Origin: Oceanobacillus polygoni
GTDB lineage: Bacteria > Bacillota > Bacilli > Bacillales > Amphibacillaceae
Assembly (NCBI RefSeq): GCF_008304605.1
Contig: NZ_PIJY01000010.1
Coordinates: 1 to 64,000 of the forward strand
Direction: 5' to 3'
DNA: 64,000 bases
Within the stretch, counting starts at the first letter, position 1. Every line of letters begins with the position of its first letter. This document shows, in pieces, positions 9,566 to 20,657 of the stretch. The notes under the pieces are model-generated. The model searched no databases. It saw only the letters and a list, made by a program, of their open reading frames with translations, and had not been told where the DNA came from. A program made the translations under genes and the position numbers.

Positions 9566-10186
9566 TTAGCCTTCCCCCTTGATCACTTCTGACAATGCCT
9601 CAAAAATATAAAATGAAGATGCGGCACCAGGGTCAATATGTCCAATCGATTTTTCTTTAAAATAGGACGCTCTCCCTTTCGTAGCCATTATTTCTTTTGT
9701 TTGTTCCATCGCTTGTTTAGCGGTTTGAGTAACCTCGTCTGCTTGAACATTAGTTGTTACTTTGAAATAATTCACAACTGGAGACCATACATCGACCATC
9801 GTCTTTTCTCCTGTAGTTGCTTTTCCGCGTTGCATAATGCCGGCAAGTGCATCTTCCAAACCCTTTGTAAATGCATCCTGATTAATTGGATCTATTCCTT
9901 TTACCCCCATTGAAAACCGAAGAAAAGCAGTACCAAACAATGGTCCAGAAGCACCGCCAACTTTGGACATTAAAATCATTGCTGTATCCTTTAATACATC
10001 GGAAACCGTGGTGTAATCCTTTGTTTTGACTTGGTTTACAACTTCGTGAAATCCTCGTGACATATTAATGCCATGGTCACTATCTCCGACTGCTTGGTCT
10101 AATGCAGTTAAATAATCTTTATTTAGCTGTATTTTCTCATTTGTTTTTTCAAGCCACTGAATTATATCCTTTACATGAAGTTCCAC
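9566..10186 (-). CDS. dhaL: Dihydroxyacetone kinase ADP-binding subunit DhaL
   Basis: DhaL holds ADP as a tightly bound cofactor that is rephosphorylated by DhaM and passes phosphate to dihydroxyacetone on DhaK. The Mg-nucleotide motif GDSDHGINMSRG (near residues 33-44) and the GGASGPLFGTAF segment are typical. A GTG at 10186, six bases after GAGGAGG, gives a 206-residue protein; the longer frame begins at a TTG inside that ribosome binding site and is rejected. The site overlaps the dhaK stop codon, indicating translational coupling. Confidence 0.95.
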   Translation of the reverse strand: MELHVKDIIQWLEKTNEKIQLNKDYLTALDQAVGDSDHGINMSRGFHEVVNQVKTKDYTTVSDVLKDTAMILMSKVGGASGPLFGTAFLRFSMGVKGIDPINQDAFTKGLEDALAGIMQRGKATTGEKTMVDVWSPVVNYFKVTTNVQADEVTQTAKQAMEQTKEIMATKGRASYFKEKSIGHIDPGAASSFYIFEALSEVIKGEG

Positions 10187-10197
10187 CGTGTACCTCC

Positions 10198-11193
10198 TCA
10201 ATTACGAAATGCTGGTGCTTCTGACGTTGCATCTAGCAAGGTTTTTAATTCATCGTCCAATTTCAACAATGTAACAGAACAACCTGTCATTTCCAATGCT
10301 GTCATATATTCACCAACAAACGTTTTATAAATGTGTATACCCTTTTCAGTTAATAGTTGATTAACTTTTTTATTTACAATATACAGTTCCATTTCCGGTG
10401 TAGATCCTAACCCATTGACCATAACAGCTACTTCTTCATTGTTATTTAAATCCATATCTGTTAAAATCTTTTCCGTTAATTCCGAGGCGATTTCATCCGC
10501 TGTCGTTATTGGCTTCCTTTCGATTCCAGCTTCACCATGAATACCAATTCCGATTTCCATTTCATTTTCTTCAAGATGGAAGCTTGGTTTACCGGCAGCT
10601 GGTACAGTGCATGGAGTTAAAGCCATCCCCATAGAGCGCGTTTGATTTACGACTTTTTCAGCAACTGTCTTTACTTCTTCCAGTGTAGCACCTTGTTCTG
10701 CAATAGCACCCGCAATTTTGTGAACAAAAACCGTTCCCGCTATTCCCCTTCTTCCTATTGTAAATGAGCTATCCTCCACCGCCACATCATCATTGACGAT
10801 AACCTTGTCTACTTGTATACCTTCGGCTTCAGCTAACTCCATGGCCATTTCAAAATTAAGTACATCTCCCGTGTAGTTCTTAATAATTAAAAATACACCT
10901 TTCCCACCGTCAACAGCTTTTATAGCTTCATAGATCTGATCCGGAGTAGGAGATGTAAATACTTCGCCAACTACAGCGGCATCAAGCATTCCCTTACCTA
11001 CATAACCAGCATGTGCTGGTTCGTGTCCACTTCCCCCACCACTCACTAAGCCTACTTTACCTGATACGGGAGCTTCGCTTCTCGTAATTGCAGTCGTAGC
11101 GGGAATTTGCTTTAATTCATTCGGATAAGCGGCAATCATCCCTGCAAGCATATCTTGAACAACGCGATTCGGATCATTCATAATTTTCTTCAT
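10198..11193 (-). CDS. dhaK: Dihydroxyacetone kinase substrate-binding subunit DhaK
   Basis: DhaK binds dihydroxyacetone covalently through a histidine and receives phosphate from Dha[16 protein letters not shown] (residues 52-66) and the substrate-binding His219 in GIGIHGEAG are present, and the 331-residue length is normal. GAGGAGG lies 10 bases before the ATG. It starts the dhaKLM unit. Between glpK and dhaK stands a terminator, so dhaKLM needs either read-through or a promoter within the 84-base gap. No dhaQ/dhaS regulator or glycerol dehydrogenase gene is in the window. Confidence 0.96.
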   Translation of the reverse strand: MKKIMNDPNRVVQDMLAGMIAAYPNELKQIPATTAITRSEAPVSGKVGLVSGGGSGHEPAHAGYVGKGMLDAAVVGEVFTSPTPDQIYEAIKAVDGGKGVFLIIKNYTGDVLNFEMAMELAEAEGIQVDKVIVNDDVAVEDSSFTIGRRGIAGTVFVHKIAGAIAEQGATLEEVKTVAEKVVNQTRSMGMALTPCTVPAAGKPSFHLEENEMEIGIGIHGEAGIERKPITTADEIASELTEKILTDMDLNNNEEVAVMVNGLGSTPEMELYIVNKKVNQLLTEKGIHIYKTFVGEYMTALEMTGCSVTLLKLDDELKTLLDATSEAPAFRN

Positions 11194-11228
11194 CTCAACC
11201 TTGCCTCCTCGTCCATCTATATGTTTTA

Positions 11229-11270
11229 TAAAAAGAGATCAAATTCTGTTATGAAAATTGATCTCTTTTA
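11229..11270 (-). terminator. Terminator between glpK and dhaK
   Basis: Minus-strand stem AAGAGATCAA/TTGATCTCTT followed by TTTA, starting 8 bases after the glpK stop. Confidence 0.8.
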
Positions 11271-11277
11271 AGCTTTA

Positions 11278-13612
<2,335 letters not shown>

Positions 13613-13663
13613 ACAAACACCCCTTTTTAATGTTAATCTCTTAATCAAGTTAATTCGGCGTAC

Positions 13664-13727
13664 GAAAAAAAACCCACACTTCAATAAACATACTTTTCTT
13701 TTAGAAAGGTACGATTGAAATGTAGGT
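13664..13727 (-). promoter_or_regulatory. glpFK leader terminator/antiterminator (GlpP target)
   Basis: On the minus strand ACCTACATTTCAAT (13727-13714) pairs with ATTGAAGTGTGGGT (13685-13672), enclosing an inner hairpin, and is followed by eight T. It sits in the glpF leader between promoter and start. This is the GlpP-type antitermination arrangement, and glpP lies immediately upstream. Confidence 0.85.
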
Positions 13728-13763
13728 CTCCTAGTCTCCACCACATCATTAACTTGTCTTATC

Positions 13764-13792
13764 ATATTAACCGACACTGTAAGCGTTGTCAA
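13764..13792 (-). promoter_or_regulatory. Sigma-A promoter of glpFK
   Basis: Minus-strand TTGACA (13792-13787), a 17-base spacer, and TAATAT (13769-13764). The perfect -35 supports it; the -10 matches at four of six positions. Confidence 0.7.
13778..13791 (-). promoter_or_regulatory. CcpA binding site (cre) over the glpFK -35
   Basis: TGACAACGCTTACA matches the cre consensus TGWAANCGNTNWCA with one mismatch and overlaps the -35, where CcpA with P-Ser-HPr or P-Ser-Crh would block RNA polymerase. Confidence 0.75.
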
Positions 13793-13819
13793 TAGGGTTT
13801 ATTTATTTTGTTAATAATT

Positions 13820-14389
13820 TTATAGTCTTTTAACGTTAACAGACCATAAGCTTGTTTTTGAAGTTGATACTGCAACTGCTCCCGCATCACAGGCTGCTTG
13901 GACTTCCTCTTTTGTTGTAATCAAACCTCCAGCGATAACTGGCAGCTTTGTTTGTTCATATACTTGTTGAATCACACTCGGCATTAGTCCTGGTAATACT
14001 TCGATACAATCCGGTTGAAATCGGTTGATAAGCTTTAAGTTTTGGTCTAGAGCTAAACTATCCAATAAAAACATACGCTGAATTGCTAGAAGCTTGTGTT
14101 TCTTTGCAAGCTGAATAATATTTCCTCTCGTTGATAAAATACCATCCGGCTTCACTTCACGGATTAAGAACTCCATGCCGTACTCGTCCGATTTTAAGCC
14201 TTGTATCAAATCAAAATGAACCAATACCTGTTTATTAGCTCGCTTTGCATAAGCAACAAGGCTCTTTAATTGAGCAAGTCGCGACTCGAGAATAACGATG
14301 GAATCTTGGTCCGTTTCTAGCGCTTTATCAAAATCCTTCATTTTTCGTATTGCTGGAAGTATTCCACTTGGTACATCCACGACTGTCAC
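13820..14389 (-). CDS. glpP: Glycerol uptake operon antiterminator GlpP
   Basis: GlpP binds glycerol-3-phosphate and the leader RNAs of glpFK and glpD to prevent termination. The protein is a TIM-barrel-like family member with conserved ILPAIRKMKDFDKAL, LVHFDLIQGLKSDEYG, ISTR-like LSTRGNII, AIQRMFLLDSLALD and IEVLPGLMPSVIQQV segments. The start is uncertain between two in-frame GTGs, 14389 and 14380; the second has AGGTG six bases upstream. It begins only 5 bases after yvoF, so it is probably cotranscribed with hprK-lgt-yvoD-ppaX-yvoF, an arrangement different from B. subtilis. Confidence 0.95.
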   Translation of the reverse strand: MTVVDVPSGILPAIRKMKDFDKALETDQDSIVILESRLAQLKSLVAYAKRANKQVLVHFDLIQGLKSDEYGMEFLIREVKPDGILSTRGNIIQLAKKHKLLAIQRMFLLDSLALDQNLKLINRFQPDCIEVLPGLMPSVIQQVYEQTKLPVIAGGLITTKEEVQAACDAGAVAVSTSKTSLWSVNVKRL

Positions 14390-14394
14390 CTACT

Positions 14395-14910
14395 TTATAT
14401 TTCATCCATATCCCGCTTTTCCATCTCTTCTTTAGTATAAATTAACCGCATCGGATTTCCACCAACAAAAGCACCCGGCGGAACATCTTTATGTACGAGT
14501 GTACCTGCCGAGACAATTGCATGATCACCAATCGTAACCCCAGGAAGAATGGTCGAATTGGCTCCGATCATGACTTCATCGCCAATTATAACGTCACCAA
14601 TTCGATATTCTTTTATTAAATATTCATGTGCCAGAATCGTTGTGTTATAGCCAATGATACTATTACCTCCCACAGAAATCCTCTCAGGGAACATAATATC
14701 CGGCATAACCATTAATGCAAAGGAGGTCTGTTTACCAATTTCCATTTTTAGAAAAGTACGATAAAGCCAATTCTTCATGCTTAAAAATGGCGTATATCTT
14801 GCAAGCTGGATAATAATGAAGTTTTTCATTACCTTCCAAAAAGGAACTGTCTTGTAGATTTGCCATAATGAATTTGAGCTTTCCACTTTAAATCGTTCCG
14901 TTTTACGCAT
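14395..14910 (-). CDS. yvoF: Left-handed beta-helix acetyltransferase YvoF
   Basis: A 171-residue acyltransferase of the hexapeptide-repeat class; the repeats lie in about residues 80-150 (for example GGNSIIGYNTTI, IGDEVMIGANSTILPGVTIGD) and would form a trimeric beta-helix with acetyl-CoA sites between subunits. The acceptor substrate is unknown. AGGAGTG precedes the ATG, and the gene begins 3 bases after ppaX. Its place after ppaX is conserved in Bacillus, but no functional link to HPr control is established. Confidence 0.9.
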   Translation of the reverse strand: MRKTERFKVESSNSLWQIYKTVPFWKVMKNFIIIQLARYTPFLSMKNWLYRTFLKMEIGKQTSFALMVMPDIMFPERISVGGNSIIGYNTTILAHEYLIKEYRIGDVIIGDEVMIGANSTILPGVTIGDHAIVSAGTLVHKDVPPGAFVGGNPMRLIYTKEEMEKRDMDEI

Positions 14911-14913
14911 CGC

Positions 14914-15549
14914 TTACACTCCTACAATTTTTAGCAAATCGGTCATTTCTTCTAGCATATAGGTTGGTTCATACGTTAAAAGTCTCTCTTTTCCCTTAGC
15001 AGACCAGGCTACACCTGCCGTCATAACACCTGCGCTTTTTCCTGCTTCAATATCATGGTGATTATCTCCAACCATCAATGTGGTGCTTGCATTTGCTCCC
15101 AGTGCTTCCATCGCTTTAAGCACTGGTTCTGGATGTGGCTTTGGATTTATAACATCGTCGAATGTAATCACCGTTTCAAAAAAGCGATCTAATCCAGTTA
15201 ATTTTAAGCCCATATGTACTCCTTTGGACATCTTAGTCGACACGACACCAAGCTGGATATTCTGTTTTTGCAATTGCTCCATTGTTTCAAGGACATACGG
15301 AAACGCTGTTACATAATTATCGTGCTCAGCTAAATTATGCTTTCTATAGGTTACTATCATATTGTCTGCATTTATCGGATCAATGCTTCGGAACGTTTCA
15401 ATTAACGGTGGACCGTTAAATTCTAGTATCTCCTCAGGAGTAAACGTTAGATTATATTGCTCAAATGTATGTAAGAAGGATGCATTAATTAACCCATTCG
15501 TATCAATTAATGTACCGTCCAAATCAAAGAGTATTGTATGAATGTTCAT
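14914..15549 (-). CDS. ppaX: Pyrophosphatase PpaX
   Basis: PpaX is a HAD-superfamily hydrolase that removes the pyrophosphate produced when HprK/P dephosphorylates P-Ser-HPr. HAD motif I is FDLDGTLIDTNG (residues 7-18), motif II is in VVSTKMSKG and motif III/IV is MVGDNHHDIEAG. The ATG at 15549 gives MNIHTILFDLDGT and 211 residues; it is inside the end of yvoD (26-base overlap), with AAAGGA upstream. The longer frame to 15600 is discarded. It shares an operon with hprK, which fits its role. Confidence 0.95.
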   Translation of the reverse strand: MNIHTILFDLDGTLIDTNGLINASFLHTFEQYNLTFTPEEILEFNGPPLIETFRSIDPINADNMIVTYRKHNLAEHDNYVTAFPYVLETMEQLQKQNIQLGVVSTKMSKGVHMGLKLTGLDRFFETVITFDDVINPKPHPEPVLKAMEALGANASTTLMVGDNHHDIEAGKSAGVMTAGVAWSAKGKERLLTYEPTYMLEEMTDLLKIVGV

Positions 15550-16483
15550 GTGATGTTTCCTTTCTTTTCTTACGTTCTTTACTATTCCAAATAGAGGCAA
15601 TGACCATCGTCAGGACAATTGCCGTCGTTAAGCGAATGACAAGCAATGGCCAAACGGGGATGCCTAGCGGGATAAATACAAGTGTGTCCTCTACAACCGC
15701 GTGACAGGAAACCAGGAAGATGAGTGCCAAATACATGTCTTTTTTCGATACCCCATCCTCTTTTACTGCTTGAATCATTAGTCCAGCTCCAAAAGCCAAT
15801 CCAACCGTTAAACCTGCAACCATTGTCATCGATGTGTTTTTGTCCATTCCCAACAGTTTCATAAATGGAGCAAGCATGTTGGACATAGCTGTAAGCAAGC
15901 CTTTCTCACGCATTATTTGGATAATCATCATTAATGGAATGACAATTAATGCCAACTGTAGTATAGCTAGTAGAGCTGTTTGCATACCATGCAAGGCAAT
16001 TTCAACCCAACCATTCAATACGACCTCAGATGATGCCACAAACCCATATTGCGCTAATTCAGATCCACCATTCCATACAAGATTAATAACAAATGCTGAA
16101 GTGATGGCAAGACCTACACGCACACCAACAATTAGCCACCAATTGACACCGACTTTGGTTGCAACTGCAGATTCGACGAATAAATTATGCGAAAAGGAAA
16201 GCATCATTGCCATAATAAATACTTCTTTTACTGTAAAATCAAATGAAATAATTGCTGCTATTCCTGCATATAAATTCAATGTGTTTCCTAGAACTAAAGG
16301 AACTGCAGCTTCCCCTGGAAGGCCAATCAACCCCATTGCCGGTGTTAATAAATTTATAATCCACGGCAATACAGGGGTAAACTGCAGAATTGTAACAATT
16401 AATGTAATTGGAAAAATTACCTTACCTAAGGTCAACGTTGTTTTCAAACCTTGTTGTAAACCTCGGTTTAACATTCCGGTCAT
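15524..16483 (-). CDS. yvoD: Nucleoside recognition domain membrane protein YvoD
   Basis: A 319-residue integral membrane protein with two 'Gate'/nucleoside-recognition domains and about eight hydrophobic segments, the first near residues 20-40. The substrate is unknown; the family name comes from similarity to part of nucleoside transporters. AAGGAGAGG precedes the ATG. The end overlaps ppaX by 26 bases. A 218-codon open frame on the opposite strand is only its shadow. The conserved position between lgt and ppaX supports the name. Confidence 0.9.
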   Translation of the reverse strand: MTGMLNRGLQQGLKTTLTLGKVIFPITLIVTILQFTPVLPWIINLLTPAMGLIGLPGEAAVPLVLGNTLNLYAGIAAIISFDFTVKEVFIMAMMLSFSHNLFVESAVATKVGVNWWLIVGVRVGLAITSAFVINLVWNGGSELAQYGFVASSEVVLNGWVEIALHGMQTALLAILQLALIVIPLMMIIQIMREKGLLTAMSNMLAPFMKLLGMDKNTSMTMVAGLTVGLAFGAGLMIQAVKEDGVSKKDMYLALIFLVSCHAVVEDTLVFIPLGIPVWPLLVIRLTTAIVLTMVIASIWNSKERKKRKETSHEHSYNTL

Positions 16484-16533
16484 TCCGTAACCCTCTCCTT
16501 CAAAATAGTGGAACCATGTTCAAAAAAACATAT

Positions 16534-17409
16534 TTATTTTTTCTTCTTTTTACGCTTCTTTTTCTTATTATGGGTGTTCTTTTTTTCTGTAATTGGAACA
16601 TCATTATAGCGTATCGTTGTCGCCCGACGACGATAGAGAATTAAAATAATTGATACGGTTATTATAATGATCGAAATGACCTGAGCCGTACGTAATTCAC
16701 CGAAAACGTATAAACTATCTGTTCTAAGTCCTTCAATAAAGAATCTACCAATCGAGTAAAGTATCGCATAACTAAGGAATATTTCACCTCGTAATGGATT
16801 ATATCTTCTCATTAGGATTAGAAGCGTGAACACGACAATATTCCAAAAGGACTCATATAAAAATGTCGGATGATACATAACACCATCAATCGTCATCTGA
16901 TTCATAATAAAATCAGGTAAATATTGATGAAAGCTTTCATATGTAGATTGCGAAATCGGCCCTCCGTGTGCTTCCTGATTCATAAAGTTTCCCCAACGAC
17001 CAATTGCTTGACCAAGAATTAAACTTGGCGCAAGAATATCTGCTAATTGCCAGAAAGAAACATTCCTAACTTTTGAGAAAACAATTGCTGTTAACACGCC
17101 ACCAATAATCGCTCCATGAATAGCAATGCCGCCTTCCCAAATGGCAAATACACTCCACCACGGGCCACCTACATAACGCTCCCATTCAAAGGTAACATAG
17201 TATATTCTGGCAAAAATAATGGCGATTGGTACGGCAAAGACAATGAAATCAATTAATAAATCCTTTTGTAATCCTAAACGATTTGCTTCTTTTGTCGCTA
17301 AATAAACTCCCAATATTGCTCCAAAAGCGATGATAATCCCATACCAATAAATCGTAAATGGACCCAATTCTAAAAATACCCTGTCTAAGGCAGGTGCTGT
17401 TAAGATCAA
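16534..17409 (-). CDS. lgt: Prolipoprotein diacylglyceryl transferase Lgt
   Basis: Lgt transfers diacylglycerol from phosphatidylglycerol to the lipobox cysteine of pre-lipoproteins in the membrane; substrates in this window include CccB and the PBP at 61.9 kb. The signature [13 protein letters not shown] is at residues 137-149 and the AIHGA segment at about 96-100; about seven membrane segments are visible. The start is a TTG at 17409, nine bases after AGGAG. The C-terminus carries an exceptionally basic tail (lysine-rich, about residues 273-291), which would lie on the cytoplasmic side. Confidence 0.97.
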   Translation of the reverse strand: MILTAPALDRVFLELGPFTIYWYGIIIAFGAILGVYLATKEANRLGLQKDLLIDFIVFAVPIAIIFARIYYVTFEWERYVGGPWWSVFAIWEGGIAIHGAIIGGVLTAIVFSKVRNVSFWQLADILAPSLILGQAIGRWGNFMNQEAHGGPISQSTYESFHQYLPDFIMNQMTIDGVMYHPTFLYESFWNIVVFTLLILMRRYNPLRGEIFLSYAILYSIGRFFIEGLRTDSLYVFGELRTAQVISIIIITVSIILILYRRRATTIRYNDVPITEKKNTHNKKKKRKKKKK

Positions 17410-17421
17410 GTCAAACCACTC

Positions 17422-18360
17422 CTACTCGCCTAGATTTTTTTCACTTTCAATCATCATCGTTAGCCGTTCCGAAAATTCTTCAGCAGCATTTACTCCCATC
17501 CGTTTTAAACGGAAATTCATTGCTGCAACCTCGATAATTACTGCAAGGTTTCTTCCGGGACGTACAGGTACGGTCGCTTTTGGTAAGTGGACATCCATGA
17601 TTTTCATTGTATCCTCATCGAGTCCGAGACGATCATATTGTTTCTTTTCATCCCAATTTTCTAGATTGATTACCATTGAAATTCTTTTTTTACTCCGAAC
17701 GGAACCTGCTCCGAATAAGGTCATTACATTAATGATGCCTAATCCGCGAATCTCCAGTAAGTGCTCAATCAATGGAGGTGCATTTCCAACCAAGCTTTCG
17801 TAGTCTTCTTGGTGAATCTCTACATTATCATCTGCTACAAGACGATGTCCACGCTTGATAAGTTCCAATGCTGTTTCACTTTTACCTACCCCACTTTGTC
17901 CAATAATGAGAACCCCGACACCATAAATGTCGATAAGCACACCATGGATTGCTGTCGAAGGGGCGAATTTTTCTTCTAAATAATTCGTAAGTCTACTGAT
18001 AACTCGTGTTGTTTTTCGTGGCGAATGTAAAATAGGTACGCCCGCTTTATTAGCTTCTTCAATTAATACTTGTGGAACAGTCATTCCTCTCGTAACAACA
18101 ATTCCAGGAGTAATATCCGTGCATAGATTTTCTGCCCGGTTTCTTTTTTCTTCATCTGTTAATTCAAGAAAATACGTCATTTCTGTTTTTCCAATCAATT
18201 GTAGACGTTCCTTCGGATAGTATCTGAAATAACCTGTCATCTCTATACCAGGTCGAGATATATCACTTGTAATAATCTCCCTATTGATTCCATCCTCACC
18301 TGCTACAAGTGTTAGGTTAAAGTTGTCTAATAAATCACTTGTACGAACAATCGCTGCCAT
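17422..18360 (-). CDS. hprK: HPr kinase/phosphorylase HprK
   Basis: HprK phosphorylates Ser46 of HPr and Crh when fructose-1,6-bisphosphate and ATP are high and reverses the reaction with inorganic phosphate, releasing pyrophosphate. Walker A GQSGVGKS is at residues 154-161 and the family signature [15 protein letters not shown] follows near 203-217. GGAGGAGC precedes the ATG; 312 residues is standard. It is first of hprK-lgt-yvoD-ppaX-yvoF(-glpP). The downstream partners PpaX (pyrophosphate removal), GlpP and GlpK make the cluster functionally coherent. Confidence 0.98.
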   Translation of the reverse strand: MAAIVRTSDLLDNFNLTLVAGEDGINREIITSDISRPGIEMTGYFRYYPKERLQLIGKTEMTYFLELTDEEKRNRAENLCTDITPGIVVTRGMTVPQVLIEEANKAGVPILHSPRKTTRVISRLTNYLEEKFAPSTAIHGVLIDIYGVGVLIIGQSGVGKSETALELIKRGHRLVADDNVEIHQEDYESLVGNAPPLIEHLLEIRGLGIINVMTLFGAGSVRSKKRISMVINLENWDEKKQYDRLGLDEDTMKIMDVHLPKATVPVRPGRNLAVIIEVAAMNFRLKRMGVNAAEEFSERLTMMIESEKNLGE

Positions 18361-18420
18361 AATCTAATGCTCCTCCAATCATTTGGACGCTAACTGATAT
18401 ACATTTTAGCATATGAAACG

Positions 18421-18450
18421 AAAAAAACGTAGGATGAGACCTACGTTTTT
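18421..18450 (-). terminator. Terminator of yvlC-yvlD
   Basis: Stem AAAAACGTAGG/CCTACGTTTTT with a short loop, T-rich on both sides. It overlaps the yvlD stop codon and separates the operon from hprK. Confidence 0.8.
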
Positions 18451-18808
18451 ATCTATTTAGTGAATCTTTTACTAAACTATTTAGCAACATATTCAGTAAG
18501 GATATAATAATCGCTGCTATCATTGCCGTTCCAAAGCCATCAATTACAAATGAAGGTCCCATCAACACTTGCGTAAGCATTAATGTAATAGCATTAATCA
18601 CAATCAAGAACAAACCAAATGTAACAATTGTAATCGGCAATGTTAAAATAATCAGAAGCGGCTTTATGAACACATTTAAAATCGATAAAATGAAGCTTGC
18701 AATTAATGCTGTTCCAAAGCCATCTAGTTGAAACGATTGAAATAACTGGGCAACAGCAATAAGTGCTACAGCATTAAGTACAAGGGATATAATCCAGCGC
18801 TTAAACAT
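18449..18808 (-). CDS. yvlD: Phage-holin-4-superfamily membrane protein YvlD
   Basis: A 119-residue protein with four hydrophobic segments covering most of its length, of the DUF360/holin-4 superfamily found with PspC proteins. The function is unknown; in B. subtilis yvlABCD belongs to the sigma-W envelope-stress regulon. The ATG overlaps the yvlC TGA (TGATG), so the two are translationally coupled. Confidence 0.88.
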   Translation of the reverse strand: MFKRWIISLVLNAVALIAVAQLFQSFQLDGFGTALIASFILSILNVFIKPLLIILTLPITIVTFGLFLIVINAITLMLTQVLMGPSFVIDGFGTAMIAAIIISLLNMLLNSLVKDSLNR

Positions 18809-19002
18809 CAGTAAATCTCCACGTCTTTCGGTACAATAATCATAGCAATAAGATATGCCACCGCAAATGTCATAAAGCTTGGGATCAGCAATAATATAAA
18901 TGCTAACCGCAGAATCGTTGCATCAACATTAAAATAGGCACCGATTCCACCAAGAACACCACCAACCATACGATTTGAAGTGGAGCGATATAATTTCTTC
19001 AT
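18808..19002 (-). CDS. yvlC: PspC-domain protein YvlC
   Basis: A 64-residue PspC-domain protein: KKLYRSTSNRMVGGVLGGIGAYFNVDATILRL is the characteristic N-terminal block (here summarised by RMVGGVLGGIGAYF at about residues 11-24), followed by one long hydrophobic segment (about 31-57). PspC proteins respond to or protect against membrane stress. GGAAGGAT precedes the ATG. yvlA and yvlB are not in the window. A sigma-W-like promoter lies 57 bases upstream. Confidence 0.9.
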   Translation of the reverse strand: MKKLYRSTSNRMVGGVLGGIGAYFNVDATILRLAFILLLIPSFMTFAVAYLIAMIIVPKDVEIY

Positions 19003-19058
19003 AAACGATCATCCTTCCATATATAATCTTTACCCGTTATGAAATATCGTATAACATA

Positions 19059-19087
19059 TATACGATGTGGAAAGGAAAAAGGTTTCT
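19059..19087 (-). promoter_or_regulatory. Candidate sigma-W (ECF) promoter of yvlC-yvlD
   Basis: Minus-strand AGAAAC (19087-19082), 17 bases, CGTATA (19064-19059) resembles the ECF consensus TGAAAC-N16-17-CGTA. B. subtilis yvlABCD is sigma-W dependent, which supports the reading. A weaker sigma-B-like pair (GTTATA-N14-GGGTAA, 19055-19030) lies just downstream. Confidence 0.5.
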
Positions 19088-19151
19088 TTTCTACAGTTCT
19101 AATCGCAGTACTTAATGAAAAGAATACCCCACATTTTTTATCCTCATCTCG

Positions 19152-19188
19152 AAAACACCTTGCTATAATACATATGCAAGGGTGTTTG
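19152..19188 (-). terminator. Terminator downstream of bshB2
   Basis: Stem AAACACCTTGC/GCAAGGGTGTTT (one G-T/bulge) followed on the minus strand by TTTT. It lies 70 bases after bshB2. Confidence 0.6.
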
Positions 19189-19257
19189 TCCTAACGTTAT
19201 TATTTACTTCATTTCATCTCTTTAAACGAACCCAGTATTCACATGAGCTACAAACCT

Positions 19258-19929
19258 TTAATCAGTATATTTCCAACGATAAAAATGCTCTTTACTAAAT
19301 CTTTTTTTAATATCGTCCTGTACATCACTTTCTAATTTATCGACATGTTTGAACTGACCAAGAACTCCCGCTGCTTGCGAATCATGAGAAAAGATTGCTT
19401 CCATTTTTTTCTCAAAGTAATTCGTAATATCGTTGACTATATCCGGCTTTCCAAGTACATCCATATAATTATTGGAGATCGCCTGTGCCCAAACTTCTGG
19501 ACGGTTGGCTGTATCCATTAACTGTACAGCTTCAATTGCAGCAGCACCTAATGCGTTATGATCTGGGTGTACCGCATAATCAGGATAATGTGTAATCACA
19601 AGTGTTGGCTTTAGCTCATCGAGAATCTGCTTTAAATGTAAAGCTACTTCTCGTATGTCTTCAAATTCTAGCGTTTTATCACGGTACCCAAGCATTTTTA
19701 GATCCATGTCGAGTATGTGGCAGGCATTAAGCAGCTCAGCCTTTCGGATTTCGGGTAATGTTTCACGATTCGCAAAGGGGGGATTGCCCATGTTCCTTCC
19801 CATTTCTCCTAGTGTTCCACAAAGATAGGTCACTGGAACTCCTTCTTCTCGAAATTTTAAAATCGTTCCTGCTGCTCCAAATGATTCATCATCTGGATGT
19901 GGATAAATTACAACAACACGCTTTTCCAT
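19258..19929 (-). CDS. bshB2: Bacillithiol biosynthesis deacetylase BshB2
   Basis: A PIG-L/LmbE-family zinc deacetylase that removes acetate from GlcNAc-malate in bacillithiol synthesis. The metal-binding PHPDDE is at residues 10-15 and a second histidine motif HPDHNALG is near residue 122. The 223-residue size fits BshB2 (YojG) better than BshB1. AGGTGA precedes the ATG. It follows yojF at a distance of 247 bases on the same strand, and yojF-yojG are adjacent in B. subtilis. Confidence 0.9.
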   Translation of the reverse strand: MEKRVVVIYPHPDDESFGAAGTILKFREEGVPVTYLCGTLGEMGRNMGNPPFANRETLPEIRKAELLNACHILDMDLKMLGYRDKTLEFEDIREVALHLKQILDELKPTLVITHYPDYAVHPDHNALGAAAIEAVQLMDTANRPEVWAQAISNNYMDVLGKPDIVNDITNYFEKKMEAIFSHDSQAAGVLGQFKHVDKLESDVQDDIKKRFSKEHFYRWKYTD

Positions 19930-20176
19930 GTCTATTCACCTAATTTCAATTATTATTTTTTCATGAATGAATGTAGTTGATTCTTGATCAACAGATATAA
20001 ACTGCGAACTAACTGCTGAGGTATGTGTAAGCCCGGACTGGTCTGAATAAAGGCTTGGTTCCAGCGTATTTCTCAAAAAAATTAGTGAGCCAGTACTAGC
20101 GAAGTGTATTTCCGGAGCGGGTATACGCTCTAACTAGAATTGCACATTATATCACAGTGTCCTTCAACTACTAAGT

Positions 20177-20530
20177 TTAATAGTTAAAAGGAGTTTCGCT
20201 GATTTGTAAAGAAACCATTAATCTACCTTCGCGATCATGCCCGGCAAGCAATAGTTTCGTATCTTCATGCATGGTCCAATCCGTTAAACCCTCTGCATAA
20301 ATCCAACCCATCTCCATTTTTAACCCAGCGCGATACACACTTCCGTCTCCAACAATCTTTGCTTGCTCAAATGTTACTTGTGCATTACGCATATATACAC
20401 CAACATTATAAGCTGCTTTATTTATATGGTTTGCATACGCTCCATTCGTTGTCTCCAAATGAACATAAACTTTTTTATTTGTATACTGATTTAGAATATG
20501 TTGTACGTTATCGATCTCTATCGGCTTCAT
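20177..20530 (-). CDS. yojF: YojF-family protein (DUF1806)
   Basis: A 117-residue protein of the YojF/DUF1806 family, whose members sit next to the BshB2 deacetylase; the role is unknown and only the association suggests a link to bacillithiol. The ATG at 20530 follows GGAGGATAGTAAA; the longer frame would start at a TTG overlapping that site. Segments YVHLETTNGAYA and KMEMGWIYAEGLTDW are the recognisable parts. The 247-base gap to bshB2 contains nothing that I can identify, so cotranscription is uncertain. Confidence 0.8.
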   Translation of the reverse strand: MKPIEIDNVQHILNQYTNKKVYVHLETTNGAYANHINKAAYNVGVYMRNAQVTFEQAKIVGDGSVYRAGLKMEMGWIYAEGLTDWTMHEDTKLLLAGHDREGRLMVSLQISETPFNY

Positions 20531-20619
20531 TTTACTATCCTCCAATTCTCTATTTCTACTCTACCGAAACCTTGATAACACGTCAAATAGGGAGCTTGCA
20601 TGCTCCCTATTTATGTATA

Positions 20620-20650
20620 AAAAGGCAATGAGCTAAGACTCACTGCCTTC
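20620..20650 (-). terminator. Terminator of uvrBA
   Basis: Minus-strand stem AAGGCAGTGAG/CTCATTGCCTT followed by TTTTT, starting 8 bases after uvrA. A second hairpin, ATAGGGAGC/GCTCCCTAT (20587-20610), without a strong T-run lies just beyond. Confidence 0.85.
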
Positions 20651-20657
20651 TCTTTCA

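Noticed and set aside
13613-13792. 60-codon N-terminal extension of GlpF
   Set aside because: The extension covers the leader hairpin and promoter, and family members start at the MSEF-type methionine.
15834-16490. 218-codon open frame on the plus strand
   Set aside because: Exactly antisense to yvoD; composition reflects the complement of hydrophobic codons and it has no ribosome site.
16505-16535. TGTTCAAAAAAACA resembling an end of the MITE-like repeat
   Set aside because: Only a short match, with no second end nearby.
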